Translations under genes and position numbers: made by a program
In this document: piece by piece, positions 45,507-55,903 of the stretch
Layout of the letters: each line of letters opens with the position of its first letter
How positions within the stretch are numbered: the stretch's first letter is position 1
The notes under the pieces: model-generated
What the model was told of the DNA's origin: nothing
Database searches by the model: none
Seen by the model: only the letters and a program-made list of their open reading frames with translations
Assembly (NCBI RefSeq): GCF_029285175.1
Contig: NZ_JABEDH010000002.1
Coordinates: 1 to 64,000, forward strand
Origin: Sulfitobacter sp. M05
GTDB taxonomy: Bacteria > Pseudomonadota > Alphaproteobacteria > Rhodobacterales > Rhodobacteraceae
Direction: 5' to 3'
DNA: 64,000 bases

Positions 45507-46220
45507 TCAATCAGTGCGACAAAGCGTGAACATGGTATTTGCGTGCAGAAAACTGTCCTTTTTTACTGCCGCCATCGCCTCTGCTTCTTCGTCTAAACCC
45601 CATTGTTCGGCCTGCCAAATTTCATCAAGGCGCGACAAATCCCACAAGGTTTCTGCATCCCGCGCGTGATGCGCAGCGGCAAAGCCGAGAACCAGCGAGC
45701 CGGAAAGGCTCACCAAATCGTGAAAGGCCGCCAGCTCAAAAAAGGACAGGGCATGTGTCTTGCTGCGCAGCACCGCAATCGCAGATTCTTCCTGCGGCAC
45801 GTGAATGACCCCGGTGCGCGGTGCCAGCGTGACCCCCAGCGTACACCGCGCCCACTCCAGCATCGGATCCCAAAGGCTGGCCTGTCGTACAACCAACTCT
45901 GACGGCCCATCCGCGCGGTAACACAGCAAATCACTATCGCCGTAATCGGCCAGCATATCCGCGACTTCGCCGTGCTGTATGGCAACCTTGTCGATGGCCG
46001 CATTTGCGGTTTTGGTTGCGGGCATCAGATGCGGATTGATCTCCCCCTCTTGTGCATCCCACTCCGCTGCAATCACCTCGGCCATTGCCCGAGTGGGCAG
46101 GATCAGGCCACGTTTCGCCGGCGTCTTGACCGGACGTCCATCAAGCCGGACTTCAAAACCATCGTTTGCTTCTTGGACCGTCGCTTCTTTCCAGAACCGT
46201 TTGGCTTTCCAATCGCTCAT
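45507..46220 (-). CDS. ATP12-family F1-ATPase assembly chaperone
   Basis: About 237 aa, starting at ATG 46220 five codons into the open frame, 4-bp overlap with the HAD gene. WKAKRFWKEA opens the ATP12 fold, and FEVRLDGRPVKTPAKRGLILPT and AAEWDAQE are its well-conserved N-terminal block. ATP12 binds the F1 alpha subunit before hexamer assembly in mitochondria and alphaproteobacteria, which is consistent with the organism group. Confidence 0.93.
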   Translation of the reverse strand: MSDWKAKRFWKEATVQEANDGFEVRLDGRPVKTPAKRGLILPTRAMAEVIAAEWDAQEGEINPHLMPATKTANAAIDKVAIQHGEVADMLADYGDSDLLCYRADGPSELVVRQASLWDPMLEWARCTLGVTLAPRTGVIHVPQEESAIAVLRSKTHALSFFELAAFHDLVSLSGSLVLGFAAAHHARDAETLWDLSRLDEIWQAEQWGLDEEAEAMAAVKKDSFLHANTMFTLCRTD

Positions 46221-46900
46221 GCAGACACCTTCCACATTTCATTCAACACAGGCAGCAACCCCGCAAAATCATCAATCAAAACCGAGGCCGACGTCAGACG
46301 CCCCGCCCCGTGATAGCCCCAGGATACGCCGATCCCGCGCACTCCGGCCGCGGCCGCCATATCCATATCGAAACTGGTATCCCCCACCATCACCGTCTGC
46401 TCCGCCTCGACCCCGGCGTCAGCCATGGCTTGAAATATCATCGACGGATGCGGTTTGGAGGGATGGAAATCGGCAACTTGCTGGGTCACGAAAAGCCCCT
46501 CCAACCCATGGCCTTCGATCAATTTATCAATCCCCCGCTTGGATTTACCTGTCGCCACGCCCAGCAAGACCTCTGGTGCGGCCTGCAAACTTTGCAAGAC
46601 CTCAATTGCCCCGGGATAAAGCGGAGATGACTGTTGCACACCAGCCCGTGCGCGCATGTCCATATAGGCGGTTTTATATGCTTCGCACATCTTGTGATGC
46701 CCCTGCGGTGACATGTCAGGCATCAACAGCGGAAAAATCACATCCAGCGACAGGCCAACAACACCCAGAATATCCGCGCGGGGCGGTACCGGCTCCCCCA
46801 CCGCTTCATAAGCCAATGTCATCGCTGCAACGATGTCGCTCTGGCTGTCCACCAAAGTGCCATCAACATCAAAAATCACCAAGCGCAAAGGCGCGCTCAT
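46217..46900 (-). CDS. HAD-family hydrolase (phosphoglycolate phosphatase-like)
   Basis: A 227-aa HAD-IA enzyme. Motif I is VIFDVDGTLVDS (nucleophile Asp near 10), motif II VATGKSK, the Lys in SKPHP, and motif IV VGDTSFDMDMA. The Gph/PGP subtype is likely from the cap-domain size but substrate cannot be told. ATGA overlaps with rluC and the ATP12 gene. Confidence 0.93.
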   Translation of the reverse strand: MSAPLRLVIFDVDGTLVDSQSDIVAAMTLAYEAVGEPVPPRADILGVVGLSLDVIFPLLMPDMSPQGHHKMCEAYKTAYMDMRARAGVQQSSPLYPGAIEVLQSLQAAPEVLLGVATGKSKRGIDKLIEGHGLEGLFVTQQVADFHPSKPHPSMIFQAMADAGVEAEQTVMVGDTSFDMDMAAAAGVRGIGVSWGYHGAGRLTSASVLIDDFAGLLPVLNEMWKVSA

Positions 46901-47943
46901 TGAAGGCTCTCGAAAGGGTCATCCGCCGCCAGATCCTCGGTCCAGCCAAAGGTATCAAAGGAATGCGCGATGTGATCCGGAAGTTCCGCTGTGACCGTCA
47001 GTACCTTGCGTGTGTGTGGGTGCATAAAGGTCATCGACCGCGCATGCAGATGCAGCTTTTTGCTGATCATCCCGCCCAGTTGCGCGCCCCAGCCATCCCC
47101 CATGTTTTCCTGACCAGAGCCGCCGTATTTGCCATCCCCCACAATCGGATGCCCGATCTCGGCCATATGCGCGCGCAGCTGATGGGTGCGCCCTGTCACC
47201 GGCTCAAGCGCCACCCAGGACGCCCGCGACCCGACACGGTAAAGTGTGGCATAAAGCGTATGCGCCCGCTTGGCCCCCGGCGTATCGTCGATATCACGCG
47301 GATGCACGGCGATCATCTTTTCGCCCTCACCGCTGCGGCCATGGCCGCCCGCTTTGACCAAACCGTATTTGATTTCACCTAGATATGGCGTGGGCACCCC
47401 GGCCACGATGGCCCAGTAAATCTTGCGGGTTTCGCGGTGCCGCATTGCAGCGGTCAGCGCCTTGGCCGCCATCCGCGTCCGCGCCAGCAACAAGACACCC
47501 GATGTGTCACGGTCCAGCCGATGCACCAGCCGCGGCTTTTCTTCCATGTCGAACATCAAGGCTTCGGAGAGCGCATCAACATGCCGGTCCGCCTGCCCTG
47601 ATCCGCCCTGCACCGCCAAACCCGGCGGCTTGTTCAAGGCAATCACATGTTCGTCGCGATAGATCACACAAGACCGGATCATCTTGGCATCGGCATCCGT
47701 CACCCGCGTCCGCTTGGGTGGTGGCGGTGCCTTTTCATCAGGCAGCGGCGGAATGCGCACTTCCTGCCCGACTTCGATCCGGGTCGATCCCTTGACCCGC
47801 CCACCGTTCACACGGATGTCCCCCTTGCGACACATCTTTTCGATGCGCCCTTGTGAAATTTGCGGAAACTCCCGCTTGAACCAACGGTCCAACCGCTGAT
47901 CGCCGTCGCCTTCTTGCACAACAAGTGTCTGAACACGGCTCAT
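46897..47943 (-). CDS. 23S rRNA pseudouridine synthase (RluC/D-like)
   Basis: About 348 aa from ATG 47943, overlapping the crcB stop as ATGA. The N-terminal S4 domain reads DQRLDRWFKREFPQISQGRIEKMCRKGDIRVNGGRV; the catalytic core has LVHRLDRDTSGVLLLAR with the nucleophilic Asp. RGLRMHAR-like C-terminal signals and a KLHLHARSMTF segment fit RluC. It modifies uridines of 23S rRNA. Confidence 0.92.
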   Translation of the reverse strand: MSRVQTLVVQEGDGDQRLDRWFKREFPQISQGRIEKMCRKGDIRVNGGRVKGSTRIEVGQEVRIPPLPDEKAPPPPKRTRVTDADAKMIRSCVIYRDEHVIALNKPPGLAVQGGSGQADRHVDALSEALMFDMEEKPRLVHRLDRDTSGVLLLARTRMAAKALTAAMRHRETRKIYWAIVAGVPTPYLGEIKYGLVKAGGHGRSGEGEKMIAVHPRDIDDTPGAKRAHTLYATLYRVGSRASWVALEPVTGRTHQLRAHMAEIGHPIVGDGKYGGSGQENMGDGWGAQLGGMISKKLHLHARSMTFMHPHTRKVLTVTAELPDHIAHSFDTFGWTEDLAADDPFESLQ

Positions 47944-48320
47944 ATCAATACCCCTCGCGCGAGCCACAGCCCCGCCATCAACGCAGCAATGGACAACCCC
48001 ACCGACAGCGCCACATAAATCGCGGCCGCGCCAAATGCGCCCCGCTCCATCAACGTCACCGTCTCAAGCGAAAACGCCGAGAAGGTTGTGAAACCACCCA
48101 ACAGCCCCGTCATGACAAAGGGGCTAAGATGCGTCAGCCCACGCTGCGCGGCAACCACCACAAAGACCCCCATCAGAAATGATCCAATCACATTTACCGT
48201 GATGATCGCGACAGGAAACTCCGCAGGTCCCGTCAGACGCAGCACAGCGACCCCCGACAAGAACCGAAGCGCGGCACCAAGGGCACCGCCAAACGCAACA
48301 AGAAGCATCGTTGAAAACAT
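47940..48320 (-). CDS. crcB: Fluoride channel FluC/CrcB
   Basis: A 126-aa four-helix membrane protein. GGALGAALRFL, NVIGSFLMG and GLLGGFTTFSAFSLET (with the TTFS ion-pathway motif) are diagnostic of the dual-topology fluoride channel. No fluoride riboswitch pattern is seen in the 48 bp between it and rarA. Confidence 0.95.
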   Translation of the reverse strand: MFSTMLLVAFGGALGAALRFLSGVAVLRLTGPAEFPVAIITVNVIGSFLMGVFVVVAAQRGLTHLSPFVMTGLLGGFTTFSAFSLETVTLMERGAFGAAAIYVALSVGLSIAALMAGLWLARGVLI

Positions 48321-48368
48321 GGCCGGTCTGTCCGCCTTTAAGGCGCATTTGTCAAGCTGAGTGGCGTT

Positions 48369-49682
48369 CTAGACCTGATCTTCCCGCTTGATCCGCAGCT
48401 TGGTGAAGTAATCCAGCCGCTTTTTCAACTCGCGCTCAAACCCGCGCTCGACCGGGGCGTAAAGCACCGGACGTTTCATGGTTTCGGGAAAATAGTTCTG
48501 CCCTGAAAACCCGTCGTCGGCATCATGGTCATAAGCATAGCCGGCGCCATACCCATGCTCCTGCATCATCTTGGTCGGGGCATTCAGAATATGCTTTGGC
48601 GGCAATTCCGAACCGGTCTGTTTCGCCGCTTTGCGCGCGCCCTTATAGGCCACATAGGTCGCGTTCGACTTGGGGGCGAGCGCCAGATAGGTCACCGCCT
48701 GCGCCAGCGCCAACTCCCCCTCGGGAGACCCCAGCCGCTCATAGGTTTCCCAAGACTGCAAACAAACCGCCTGTGCCTGCGGATCGGCCAATCCGATATC
48801 CTCGACGGCCATGCGTGTAATCCGGCGGGCCAGAAACCGCGGATCTTCACCGCCCTCCAACATACGCGCAAACCAGTAAAGCGCCGCATCCGGGTCCGAT
48901 CCGCGCACCGATTTATGCAGGGCCGAAATCAGATTGTAGTGCGAATCCCCGCCCTTGTCATACTGCGCCGCGCGCCGCATCAACCGCTGACCAAGTGCTG
49001 CGCTATCCAGCTTTTGATCGGTTTTCCACGCCGCCACCTGCTCGATCAGGTTCAGTAATGCGCGCCCGTCCCCATCCGCCATTTCCAACAAAGCTTCGCG
49101 TGCGGGCCCATCAAGGGGCAAACCCAGCCCCAACTCCAGCTCCGCACGCTGCGCCATCAATTCCAGATCAGCCAATGACAAGCGCTCCAGCACCAGAACC
49201 TGCGCCCGGCTCATCACAGCGGCGTTCAGCTCAAAACTGGGGTTCTCTGTCGTGGCCCCCACCAAAAGGATCGTGCCGTCCTCCATATGCGGCAAAAACC
49301 CATCCTGCTGCGCCTTGTTGAAACGGTGAATCTCATCCACAAACAGCAAAGTCCCCTGTCCGTTCTGACGCCGGATTTTTGCCGCTTCGAACACCTTGCG
49401 CAACTCGGGCACGCCGGAGAAAATCGCGCTGATCTGGACAAAATGCAGATCGGTTTCATCCGCCAGCAACCGGGCAATCGTGGTTTTACCCACCCCCGGC
49501 GGACCCCAGAAAATCAACGATGACAAACTGCCCGACGCCAACATCACCGTTAGCGGCGCATCGGGCCCCAGAACCTTCTGCTGCCCGATTACCTCGGCAA
49601 TCGACCGTGGCCGCATACGATCGGCCAAAGGGCGCGGCGCTGTATCCGGCACCGCAGCGCCACTATCAAATAAATCTGCCAT
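48369..49682 (-). CDS. rarA: Replication-associated recombination protein RarA (MgsA)
   Basis: About 437 aa from ATG 49682, where MADLFD opens the family; an ATG three codons earlier exists. AAA+ motifs: Walker A WGPPGVGKTT (about 57-66) and Walker B LLFVDEIHRFN (about 115-125). The C-terminal half with VRGSDPDAALYW is the tetramerisation region. It acts at stalled replication forks. Confidence 0.95.
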   Translation of the reverse strand: MADLFDSGAAVPDTAPRPLADRMRPRSIAEVIGQQKVLGPDAPLTVMLASGSLSSLIFWGPPGVGKTTIARLLADETDLHFVQISAIFSGVPELRKVFEAAKIRRQNGQGTLLFVDEIHRFNKAQQDGFLPHMEDGTILLVGATTENPSFELNAAVMSRAQVLVLERLSLADLELMAQRAELELGLGLPLDGPAREALLEMADGDGRALLNLIEQVAAWKTDQKLDSAALGQRLMRRAAQYDKGGDSHYNLISALHKSVRGSDPDAALYWFARMLEGGEDPRFLARRITRMAVEDIGLADPQAQAVCLQSWETYERLGSPEGELALAQAVTYLALAPKSNATYVAYKGARKAAKQTGSELPPKHILNAPTKMMQEHGYGAGYAYDHDADDGFSGQNYFPETMKRPVLYAPVERGFERELKKRLDYFTKLRIKREDQV

Positions 49683-49764
49683 ACCAAACATATGCGCGGC
49701 CCGTTCACACAGCGCAACACCCCAGCTTCATCTTGCCCCTAAACTCAAATCCGACAGCCCAAAC

Positions 49765-49793
49765 AAAAAGCCCCGCCAAATGGCAGGGCTTTT
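49765..49793 (-). terminator. Rho-independent terminator after rplQ
   Basis: On the minus strand AAAAGCCCTGCC pairs with GGCGGGGCTTTTT around an ATTT loop, 23 bp past the rplQ stop. It closes the rpsM-rpsK-rpoA-rplQ transcript. Confidence 0.8.
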
Positions 49794-49815
49794 CATCCGC
49801 AAAATGCGAAAATTC

Positions 49816-50232
49816 TTACTCGGCTGCTTCTTCCGCAGCAAGGCGGGCTTTATCGCCTGCACCCTTTGCGTCGCGGTCGCGATCAACAAATTCGATAATC
49901 GCCATCGGTGCCATGTCGCCATACCTGAAACCGGCTTTCAACACACGGACGTATCCGCCCTGACGGTCCTTGTAACGTGGCCCAAGCACTTCAAACAGTT
50001 TCGCAACGTATTTGTCTTCTTTCAGCTTAGACGCGGCCTGACGACGGGCGTGCTGATCGCCGCGTTTCGCCAATGTGATCATTTTCTCGATGATCGGGCG
50101 CAGTTCTTTTGCCTTGGGCAAAGTTGTTTTGATCTGCTCATGTTCGATGAGCGAGCCTGCCATGTTGGCCCAGAGCGCCTTGCGGTGCTCATGTGTGCGG
50201 TTAAGGCGGCGATATCCACGTGCGTGACGCAT
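49816..50232 (-). CDS. rplQ: 50S ribosomal protein L17
   Basis: A 138-aa protein with the bL17 core [33 protein letters not shown] and [10 protein letters not shown]. The C-terminal 20 residues form an Ala-rich extension. Last gene of the alpha operon, 165 bp after rpoA; that gap holds a very stable hairpin. Confidence 0.97.
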   Translation of the reverse strand: MRHARGYRRLNRTHEHRKALWANMAGSLIEHEQIKTTLPKAKELRPIIEKMITLAKRGDQHARRQAASKLKEDKYVAKLFEVLGPRYKDRQGGYVRVLKAGFRYGDMAPMAIIEFVDRDRDAKGAGDKARLAAEEAAE

Positions 50233-50350
50233 GTTGTAGTCTCCTAAATGTGCCCTCTACGGGCTGTTTTACTTTGTCTGACCGGCGATGCGTGTCACCG
50301 GTTCTCCTTGGGGTAAGCGCCTCCTGAACGAAAGCGTGTTACCCGGTATT

Positions 50351-50392
50351 CGCGGGCTTCACCCACCCCACATAGGGTGGGTGAAGCCCGCG
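50351..50392. promoter_or_regulatory. 18-bp perfect hairpin between rpoA and rplQ
   Basis: CGCGGGCTTCACCCACCC (50351-50368), a CACATA loop, then GGGTGGGTGAAGCCCGCG (50375-50392) are perfectly complementary, 5 bp past the rpoA stop. With no U-run it is unlikely to be a standard terminator on its own; it may be an RNA processing or stability element or a mobile repeat. Confidence 0.75.
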
Positions 50393-50397
50393 CAATC

Positions 50398-51414
50398 TTA
50401 AAAGTTGTCTTCGAACTTCTTGGCCAGATCTTCGATGTTGTCCGGTGGCCAGTCCTCGACGTCCATGCCCAGGTGCAGCCCCATACCTGACAACACTTCC
50501 TTGATCTCGTTCAAGGACTTGCGGCCAAAGTTCGGCGTCCGCAGCATTTCGGCTTCGGTCTTCTGGATCAAATCGCCAATGTAAACGATGTTGTCGTTCT
50601 TCAGGCAGTTGGCCGAGCGCACGGACAATTCCAACTCGTCCACTTTCTTCAGCAGCAGCGGGTTGAATTCCAGACCGTCATCCTCATCGGCGCGCGATGC
50701 TGATTCAGGCTCGTCAAAGTTCACAAAGATGCCCAGCTGATCCTGCAGGATACGCGCCGCGAATGCCACCGCGTCATCCGGCGTGATGGATCCGTCTGTC
50801 TCGATCTTCATGGTCAGTTTGTCATAATCCAGCACCTGACCTTCACGGGTCGGCTGCACGTCATAAGACACTTTCTTGACCGGGGAATAGATCGCATCAA
50901 TCGGGATCAACCCAATTGGTGCATCTTCCGGCTTGTTCTTCTCGGCAGATACATATCCCTTGCCGGTATTCACAGTCAGCTCCATGTACACGTCTGCGCC
51001 ATCATCAAGGTGGCAGATCACGTGATCACGGTTCAAAATCTCGATGCCCGCAGATTCCGAAATGTCGCCAGCCGTCACAACACCAGGACCTTTTGCCGAG
51101 ATCGACAGACGCTTTGGCCCTTCGACTTCCATCCGGATGCTGACACCCTTAAGGTTCAGAATGATGTCGGTAACGTCTTCGCGTACACCGGCTACGGATG
51201 AAAATTCGTGCAAAACATTGTCGATTTGTACGGATGTGATCGCTGCACCCTGCAGTGACGACATCAGCACACGGCGCAGTGCGTTGCCCATTGTCAAACC
51301 AAAGCCGCGTTCCAGCGGTTCTGCCATCACAGTGGCTTGACGCGCTGGGTCATTACCCGGCTTGACGTCCAACTGTGCGGGTTTGATCAATTCAGCCCAA
51401 TTTTTGTGGATCAT
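50398..51414 (-). CDS. rpoA: RNA polymerase alpha subunit
   Basis: 338 aa from ATG 51414 (an earlier ATG at 51426 is less usual). The N-terminal dimerisation domain has [25 protein letters not shown]; the C-terminal domain carries [34 protein letters not shown], the HhH region contacting UP elements. Full length. Confidence 0.98.
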   Translation of the reverse strand: MIHKNWAELIKPAQLDVKPGNDPARQATVMAEPLERGFGLTMGNALRRVLMSSLQGAAITSVQIDNVLHEFSSVAGVREDVTDIILNLKGVSIRMEVEGPKRLSISAKGPGVVTAGDISESAGIEILNRDHVICHLDDGADVYMELTVNTGKGYVSAEKNKPEDAPIGLIPIDAIYSPVKKVSYDVQPTREGQVLDYDKLTMKIETDGSITPDDAVAFAARILQDQLGIFVNFDEPESASRADEDDGLEFNPLLLKKVDELELSVRSANCLKNDNIVYIGDLIQKTEAEMLRTPNFGRKSLNEIKEVLSGMGLHLGMDVEDWPPDNIEDLAKKFEDNF

Positions 51415-51528
51415 ATGTCCCTCCATCCTTGTATCTGCCGCATGTCCGATCAGCAGTTACGCTCGAGGTTTCAAAAAAACGGTATGGGGCCTGCATGAAC
51501 CCACGCAGACCCCTTAGATTTGTATCGC

Positions 51529-51918
51529 TTAAACGCGGCGGCGCTTTGGCGGACGACAGCCGTTGTGGGCCATCGGTGTCACGTCGCGGATGGACGTGAT
51601 GTTAAAGCCTGCTGCGGCCAGCGCGCGCAGCGCTGATTCACGGCCAGAGCCGGGGCCCTGCACTTCAACTTCCAGCGTCTTGACGCCGTGTTCCTGTGCC
51701 TTACGGCCAACGTCTTCAGCAGCCATCTGGGCAGCGTAAGGCGTCGATTTACGAGAACCTTTAAAACCCATTGTACCGGCTGAGGACCATGCAATTGCAT
51801 TGCCCTGAACGTCGGAGATCAGGATTTTTGTGTTGTTGAACGAAGAATTCACATGCGCCACACCTGCGGCGATATTTTTGGAGACCTTACGCTTGGTCTT
51901 GCGTGCATCGCGTGCCAT
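51529..51918 (-). CDS. rpsK: 30S ribosomal protein S11
   Basis: 129 aa, uS11. [24 protein letters not shown] and the C-terminal [10 protein letters not shown] are characteristic. Alpha operon, between S13 and RpoA. Confidence 0.98.
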   Translation of the reverse strand: MARDARKTKRKVSKNIAAGVAHVNSSFNNTKILISDVQGNAIAWSSAGTMGFKGSRKSTPYAAQMAAEDVGRKAQEHGVKTLEVEVQGPGSGRESALRALAAAGFNITSIRDVTPMAHNGCRPPKRRRV

Positions 51919-51932
51919 CTATTCAGCCTCCC

Positions 51933-52301
51933 TTATTTCTTCTTACCGGCAATGGCCTTTGCAGGGCCTTTGCGAGTGCGAGCGTTAGTGTGTGTACGCT
52001 GTCCACGGACAGGCAGGTTACGACGGTGACGCAGGCCACGGTAGCAACCAAGGTCCATCAGACGCTTGATGTTCATCTGCGTGTCACGACGCAGGTCACC
52101 TTCGACGGTATAGTTTTCGTCGATGTGTTCACGGATTTTCAGGATCTCGGCATCTGACAGCTCGTTGATACGGCGCGAACGCTCGATGCCAACAGCTTCG
52201 CAGATGTTCTCTGCGGATGTGTTACCGATACCGGTGATGTAAGTGAGGGCGATTGGAACCCGCTTTGCAGTCGGGAGGTTTACGCCGGCAATACGTGCCA
52301 C
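51933..52301 (-). CDS. rpsM: 30S ribosomal protein S13
   Basis: 122 aa, uS13, starting [26 protein letters not shown], with [24 protein letters not shown] near the end. It binds the head of the 30S subunit. A 266-bp gap precedes it after adk, with a possible short hairpin near 52355-52388 (AGCCCGA/TCGGGCT). Confidence 0.98.
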   Translation of the reverse strand: MARIAGVNLPTAKRVPIALTYITGIGNTSAENICEAVGIERSRRINELSDAEILKIREHIDENYTVEGDLRRDTQMNIKRLMDLGCYRGLRHRRNLPVRGQRTHTNARTRKGPAKAIAGKKK

Positions 52302-52567
52302 GTGTGCAATTCCTTTTTCGTTGCGGGTCCGTTGTACCAGACCCTTTTTTCACAACATAAGCCCGAGGCGATTACGGCCGTCGGGCTAAAGCTGATCAGG
52401 TGATCATGCAGACGGGTGCGACCCGATCCACAAATTGATTCTCTTGCGAGATAGCGCTGACTATTTGGTTTTCGAAAGGCCGTCAACCCGGCGGCACATC
52501 AGCACGAGCATGGCGCGGTTTATGTCGCTAAATCGGGCCGGACCTTTGCAAAAGCCCGGCACCCTAT

Positions 52568-53146
52568 TCAGGCGTCGAGAACGGCCGCGATTGACGTTTG
52601 AACCGCATTGATTTCGGCCAGACCGTCAACCTGCTTGAGCATACCTTTGGCATAATAATACCCGATCAACGGCGAGGTTTGCTTGTAATAGGCCATCAGC
52701 CGGATCTTCAGGCTTTCTTCATTGTCATCCGCCCGAACCGGCTGCCCGGCTTTGCGGGCATCTTCGGCGCGGCCAACGATGCGGTCGACCAGAACCTCGT
52801 CGTTCACCCGCAGCTCGATCACATGATCAATGCTCTGCCCGGTCTCAGACATCAGCCGATCCAATGCGTCCGCCTGTTCCAGCGTGCGCGGGAAACCGTC
52901 AAAGATAAACCCGCCCTTATTCTCACCTGACAGCTTTTCGCGGATAAGCCCGATGACGATTTCGTCTGTTACGAGATCGCCGCGCGCCATCACATCGGCA
53001 ACCATATTGCCCATCTCTGTCCCCGAGGTCTTGGCCTCACGCAACATGTCACCGGTACTCAGCTGCACCATATCGCGCGTCTCGACCAGATGGCCCGCTT
53101 GTGTACCTTTGCCCGCGCCTGGGGGTCCAAGAAGAATAATATTCAT
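52568..53146 (-). CDS. adk: Adenylate kinase
   Basis: 192 aa. P-loop [11 protein letters not shown] (7-17), the NMP site STGDMLRE, and [10 protein letters not shown]. It is the short type without a LID zinc domain ([21 protein letters not shown]), common in alphaproteobacteria. It overlaps the secY end by 4 bp and converts AMP plus ATP to 2 ADP. Confidence 0.97.
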   Translation of the reverse strand: MNIILLGPPGAGKGTQAGHLVETRDMVQLSTGDMLREAKTSGTEMGNMVADVMARGDLVTDEIVIGLIREKLSGENKGGFIFDGFPRTLEQADALDRLMSETGQSIDHVIELRVNDEVLVDRIVGRAEDARKAGQPVRADDNEESLKIRLMAYYKQTSPLIGYYYAKGMLKQVDGLAEINAVQTSIAAVLDA

Positions 53147-54507
53147 CGACGTATCGGGCTCCGTTTTTTGCGTTGACCTTTACCTTTACCGCGCAGGTTG
53201 GATTTTTCAAGCAGACCTTCGTATTGATGGGCCAATAGATGGCTCTGAACCTGTTGAATTGTATCCATAGTTACCGACACGACGATCAAAACAGACGTAC
53301 CGCCAAAGTAGAACGGGATGGCAAACTGCCCACGCAGGATTTCCGGAAAGACACAGACCAGCGCCAGATAACCAGAGCCCAGCACCAGCAAACGGTTCAC
53401 CACATACTCAAGATATTCCGCAGTTTTCTTGCCCGGACGGATGCCCGGCACAAAGCCGTTCTGGTTCTTCAGGTTATCCGCAACCTCGTCTGGCTTAAAG
53501 CTGACGTTGAACGTGTAGAAATAGGTAAAGAACACAATCATGGCGACGAAGAACAACAGGTAAAGCGGCTGACCGGGGCCGAAATTCGCCAAGAGGACGG
53601 ACATGATCGGCCCTGTAGAGTTCCCCGAGAAGGTGCTGATCGTAACCGGCAGCAACAGCAGGGACGAGGCAAAGATGGCCGGAATAACGCCCGCCGGGTT
53701 TACCTTGACCGGCAGGTGGCTTGACCCGCCATCATACATCTTCATGCCAACCTGGCGGCGCGGATACTGAATGTGAATTTTGCGCAGGGCGCGCTCCATA
53801 AAGACCACGAACATGATCGTCAGGACCACCATGGCCAACACACCCACAATCACCGCAGGGCTGATTGCACCGGACCGGCCAGACGCAAAGAACTGTGCAA
53901 TCGCGGCGGGAACCTCGGCGATGATGCCAACAAAGATGATCAAGGAAATGCCGTTACCGATGCCGCGTGCGGTGATCTGTTCACCCAGCCACATCAGGAA
54001 CATGGTGCCGCCCACCAGCGTGATCATGCAAGCGATGCGGAAATAAAGCCCCGGATCGGCAGCGATATCCCCGGCTTCAAGGGAAACAGCCAGACCGTAA
54101 GACTGCAAAATCGCCAAGGTGACCGTACCATAGCGGGTATATTGGTTCAGCTTCTTGCGGCCTTGCTCGCCTTCTTTCTTCAACTGCTCCCAAGGGCCAT
54201 ACATGGATCCCAAAAGCTGTACGATGATCGAAGCCGAGATATACGGCATGATCCCCAACGCAAAGATACCCATCCGCCCCAGCGCACCACCGGTGAACAT
54301 GCTGACCATGCCGCCGATCCCCTGACCGGCCTGATCCATAAAGTCACGCAATGCGCCACCGTCGATGCCCGGAACAGGAATGAACGTGCCCAAGCGATAG
54401 ACAATCAACAAGCCTAGCGTAAACAGGATGCGGTTTCGAAGGTCCGTGGCCTTGCCCAACGCAGCCCAGCTGGTGTTGGCGGCCATGTTCTCGACGGCTG
54501 ATACCAT
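53143..54507 (-). CDS. secY: Protein translocase subunit SecY
   Basis: 454 aa with ten hydrophobic helices of the SecYEG channel. The signature [13 protein letters not shown] in the first loop and [11 protein letters not shown] region, and the C-terminal [18 protein letters not shown] tail, are typical. It lies directly after rplO in the classical order. Confidence 0.97.
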   Translation of the reverse strand: MVSAVENMAANTSWAALGKATDLRNRILFTLGLLIVYRLGTFIPVPGIDGGALRDFMDQAGQGIGGMVSMFTGGALGRMGIFALGIMPYISASIIVQLLGSMYGPWEQLKKEGEQGRKKLNQYTRYGTVTLAILQSYGLAVSLEAGDIAADPGLYFRIACMITLVGGTMFLMWLGEQITARGIGNGISLIIFVGIIAEVPAAIAQFFASGRSGAISPAVIVGVLAMVVLTIMFVVFMERALRKIHIQYPRRQVGMKMYDGGSSHLPVKVNPAGVIPAIFASSLLLLPVTISTFSGNSTGPIMSVLLANFGPGQPLYLLFFVAMIVFFTYFYTFNVSFKPDEVADNLKNQNGFVPGIRPGKKTAEYLEYVVNRLLVLGSGYLALVCVFPEILRGQFAIPFYFGGTSVLIVVSVTMDTIQQVQSHLLAHQYEGLLEKSNLRGKGKGQRKKRSPIRR

Positions 54508-54532
54508 TTTGCGATCTCTTTTCGTGGTTATG

Positions 54533-54570
54533 CAAACGCCGCCCGGCTGTTTTCCAGCGGGCGGCGTTTG
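54533..54570. promoter_or_regulatory. Hairpin between rplO and secY
   Basis: CAAACGCCGCCCG and CGGGCGGCGTTTG pair around a T-rich loop in the 122-bp gap. It might reduce read-through or protect mRNA ends. No run of T on the downstream side strong enough for a terminator is seen. Confidence 0.5.
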
Positions 54571-54629
54571 GGAAAACTTATGTGAGTATGTAAGCGGGAC
54601 GCAGCCCGCTCACAAGCCTTAAGGCTACG

Positions 54630-55112
54630 TTACTCTGCCGCTGCTTCTGCTTTCGCAGGCAGGGTCACTGTGCCGCCGGCTTTTTCCACTGCTTCAATCG
54701 CAGATTTGGAAGCGCCCGCAACCTGCAGGTCCAGCTTGGCTGTGATCTCGCCTTTGGCCAGCAAACGAATGCCATCCAGCTCGCGACGAACCAGACCGGA
54801 AGCAATCAGTGCAGCCGCATCAATTGGCTTTTTCGCGTCCAGTTTCTTGGCGTCAACGAATTTCTGGATCAGGCCCAGGTTCACAACCGCATAAGACTTG
54901 CGGTTCGGCTTGTTAAAGCCACGCTTTGGCAAGCGTTGGTACAGGGGCATCTGGCCACCTTCGTAGCCGTTGATTGCCACACCTGAACGGGATTTCTGAC
55001 CTTTGATACCACGGCCACCCATTTTACCGGTGCCGGAACCAGGACCACGGCCAACGCGCTTGCGCTTCTTGGTTGCACCTGGGTTGTCAGAAAGTTCATT
55101 CAACTTAAACAT
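54630..55112 (-). CDS. rplO: 50S ribosomal protein L15
   Basis: 160 aa from ATG 55112 (GGAG upstream; the frame goes further back without family pattern). [30 protein letters not shown] and [26 protein letters not shown] are uL15. It is separated from rpmD by an inserted 1.1-kb module, which is unusual for the spc operon. Confidence 0.97.
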   Translation of the reverse strand: MFKLNELSDNPGATKKRKRVGRGPGSGTGKMGGRGIKGQKSRSGVAINGYEGGQMPLYQRLPKRGFNKPNRKSYAVVNLGLIQKFVDAKKLDAKKPIDAAALIASGLVRRELDGIRLLAKGEITAKLDLQVAGASKSAIEAVEKAGGTVTLPAKAEAAAE

Positions 55113-55233
55113 TGTCGCTTCTCCTTTTGCCGGAAATGTCCCCCAGCGACGGGAAGTGGACAGACGCGGCGTTTCAAATAGGGTGGCCGGAATCGCAGCC
55201 ACTGGGGGCGTATAGAGGGGGTTGGCGCGCGGA

Positions 55234-55668
55234 TCAAGAGGCCGCAGCCAACAGACCCGCAAGTGCCCCCTGCTGCACCGTGATATCCGCAAGGCTGTAT
55301 CCGTCCAGCACCGTAAAAAATGCCTCCTGTGCGTCCTTTAATGGGCTACGCAGTCCGCAGGCCGGCAGAATCCGGCAAGACGTGCCCGCTGCAAAACACT
55401 CCGCCACGGGTGGGGGCGCTTTGATTTGACGCAGAACCGCACCGACAGAGATTTCCGCAGCCGGATGAGCAAGGCAGAGCCCCCCTGCCCGCCCGCGTTG
55501 GGACAAAACATACCCCTCACGCACCAGAACCGTGGCAATCTTCGCCACGTGGTTCTCCGAGATGGCAAATGTATCGGCAATTTCCCGTGCCGACACCCGC
55601 TCCGGTGCCCGCACCGCCAGTACCATCATCACCCGCAAGGCATAGTCAGAGAATTTATCAAGCTGCAT
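55234..55668 (-). CDS. Rrf2-family regulator, NsrR-like
   Basis: A 144-aa Rrf2 regulator. The winged helix reads [40 protein letters not shown]. Three cysteines in [14 protein letters not shown] (C-x6-C-x5-C) match the Fe-S ligand spacing of NsrR, the nitric-oxide sensor. It is divergent from a small membrane protein and a truncated globin, so NO stress is a likely signal. Inserted between ribosomal genes; its own gene is on the same strand as them, 121 bp before rplO. Confidence 0.9.
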   Translation of the reverse strand: MQLDKFSDYALRVMMVLAVRAPERVSAREIADTFAISENHVAKIATVLVREGYVLSQRGRAGGLCLAHPAAEISVGAVLRQIKAPPPVAECFAAGTSCRILPACGLRSPLKDAQEAFFTVLDGYSLADITVQQGALAGLLAAAS

Positions 55669-55686
55669 TTTTTAATTGGTATTTCA

Positions 55687-55734
55687 TTTACGGATTAATC
55701 CACGTATATATTCCGCATTCAGTTTACGCATTAA
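55687..55734. promoter_or_regulatory. Divergent promoter with two TTTACGnATTAA repeats
   Basis: TTTACGGATTAA (55687-55698) and TTTACGCATTAA (55723-55734) differ at one base and lie 36 bp apart in the 76-bp gap between the Rrf2 and the 52-aa genes, with a GGATTAATCC palindrome at 55692-55701. They are good candidates for the Rrf2 binding site. Confidence 0.6.
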
Positions 55735-55744
55735 GGAGACCCCA

Positions 55745-55903
55745 ATGCAACTGCTTGCTGATATCCTGTTCTGGCCGGGCAACGCGATTTGTCGAAAACT
55801 TGGCATTGATCCTGACGGCGACGCGGGTCTGCTGCGGTGGATGCTGAACTCGCTTATCTATCTTGTGATATGTTTGACTATCCTTTGGAAAGTGGTCGTC
55901 TAA
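55745..55903 (+). CDS. Small single-span membrane protein, 52 aa
   Basis: MQLLADILFWPGNAICRKLGID followed by a hydrophobic helix (LLRWMLNSLIYLVICLTILWKVVV). AAGGAG precedes the ATG by 7 bases and the gene overlaps the globin start (TAATG). No named family is recognised; the position between the Rrf2 regulator and the globin suggests a role in NO or oxygen stress at the membrane. Confidence 0.75.
   Translation: MQLLADILFWPGNAICRKLGIDPDGDAGLLRWMLNSLIYLVICLTILWKVVV

Noticed and set aside
48321-48368. Fluoride riboswitch before crcB
   Set aside because: The gap to the next gene is 48 bp and lacks the conserved pseudoknot pattern.
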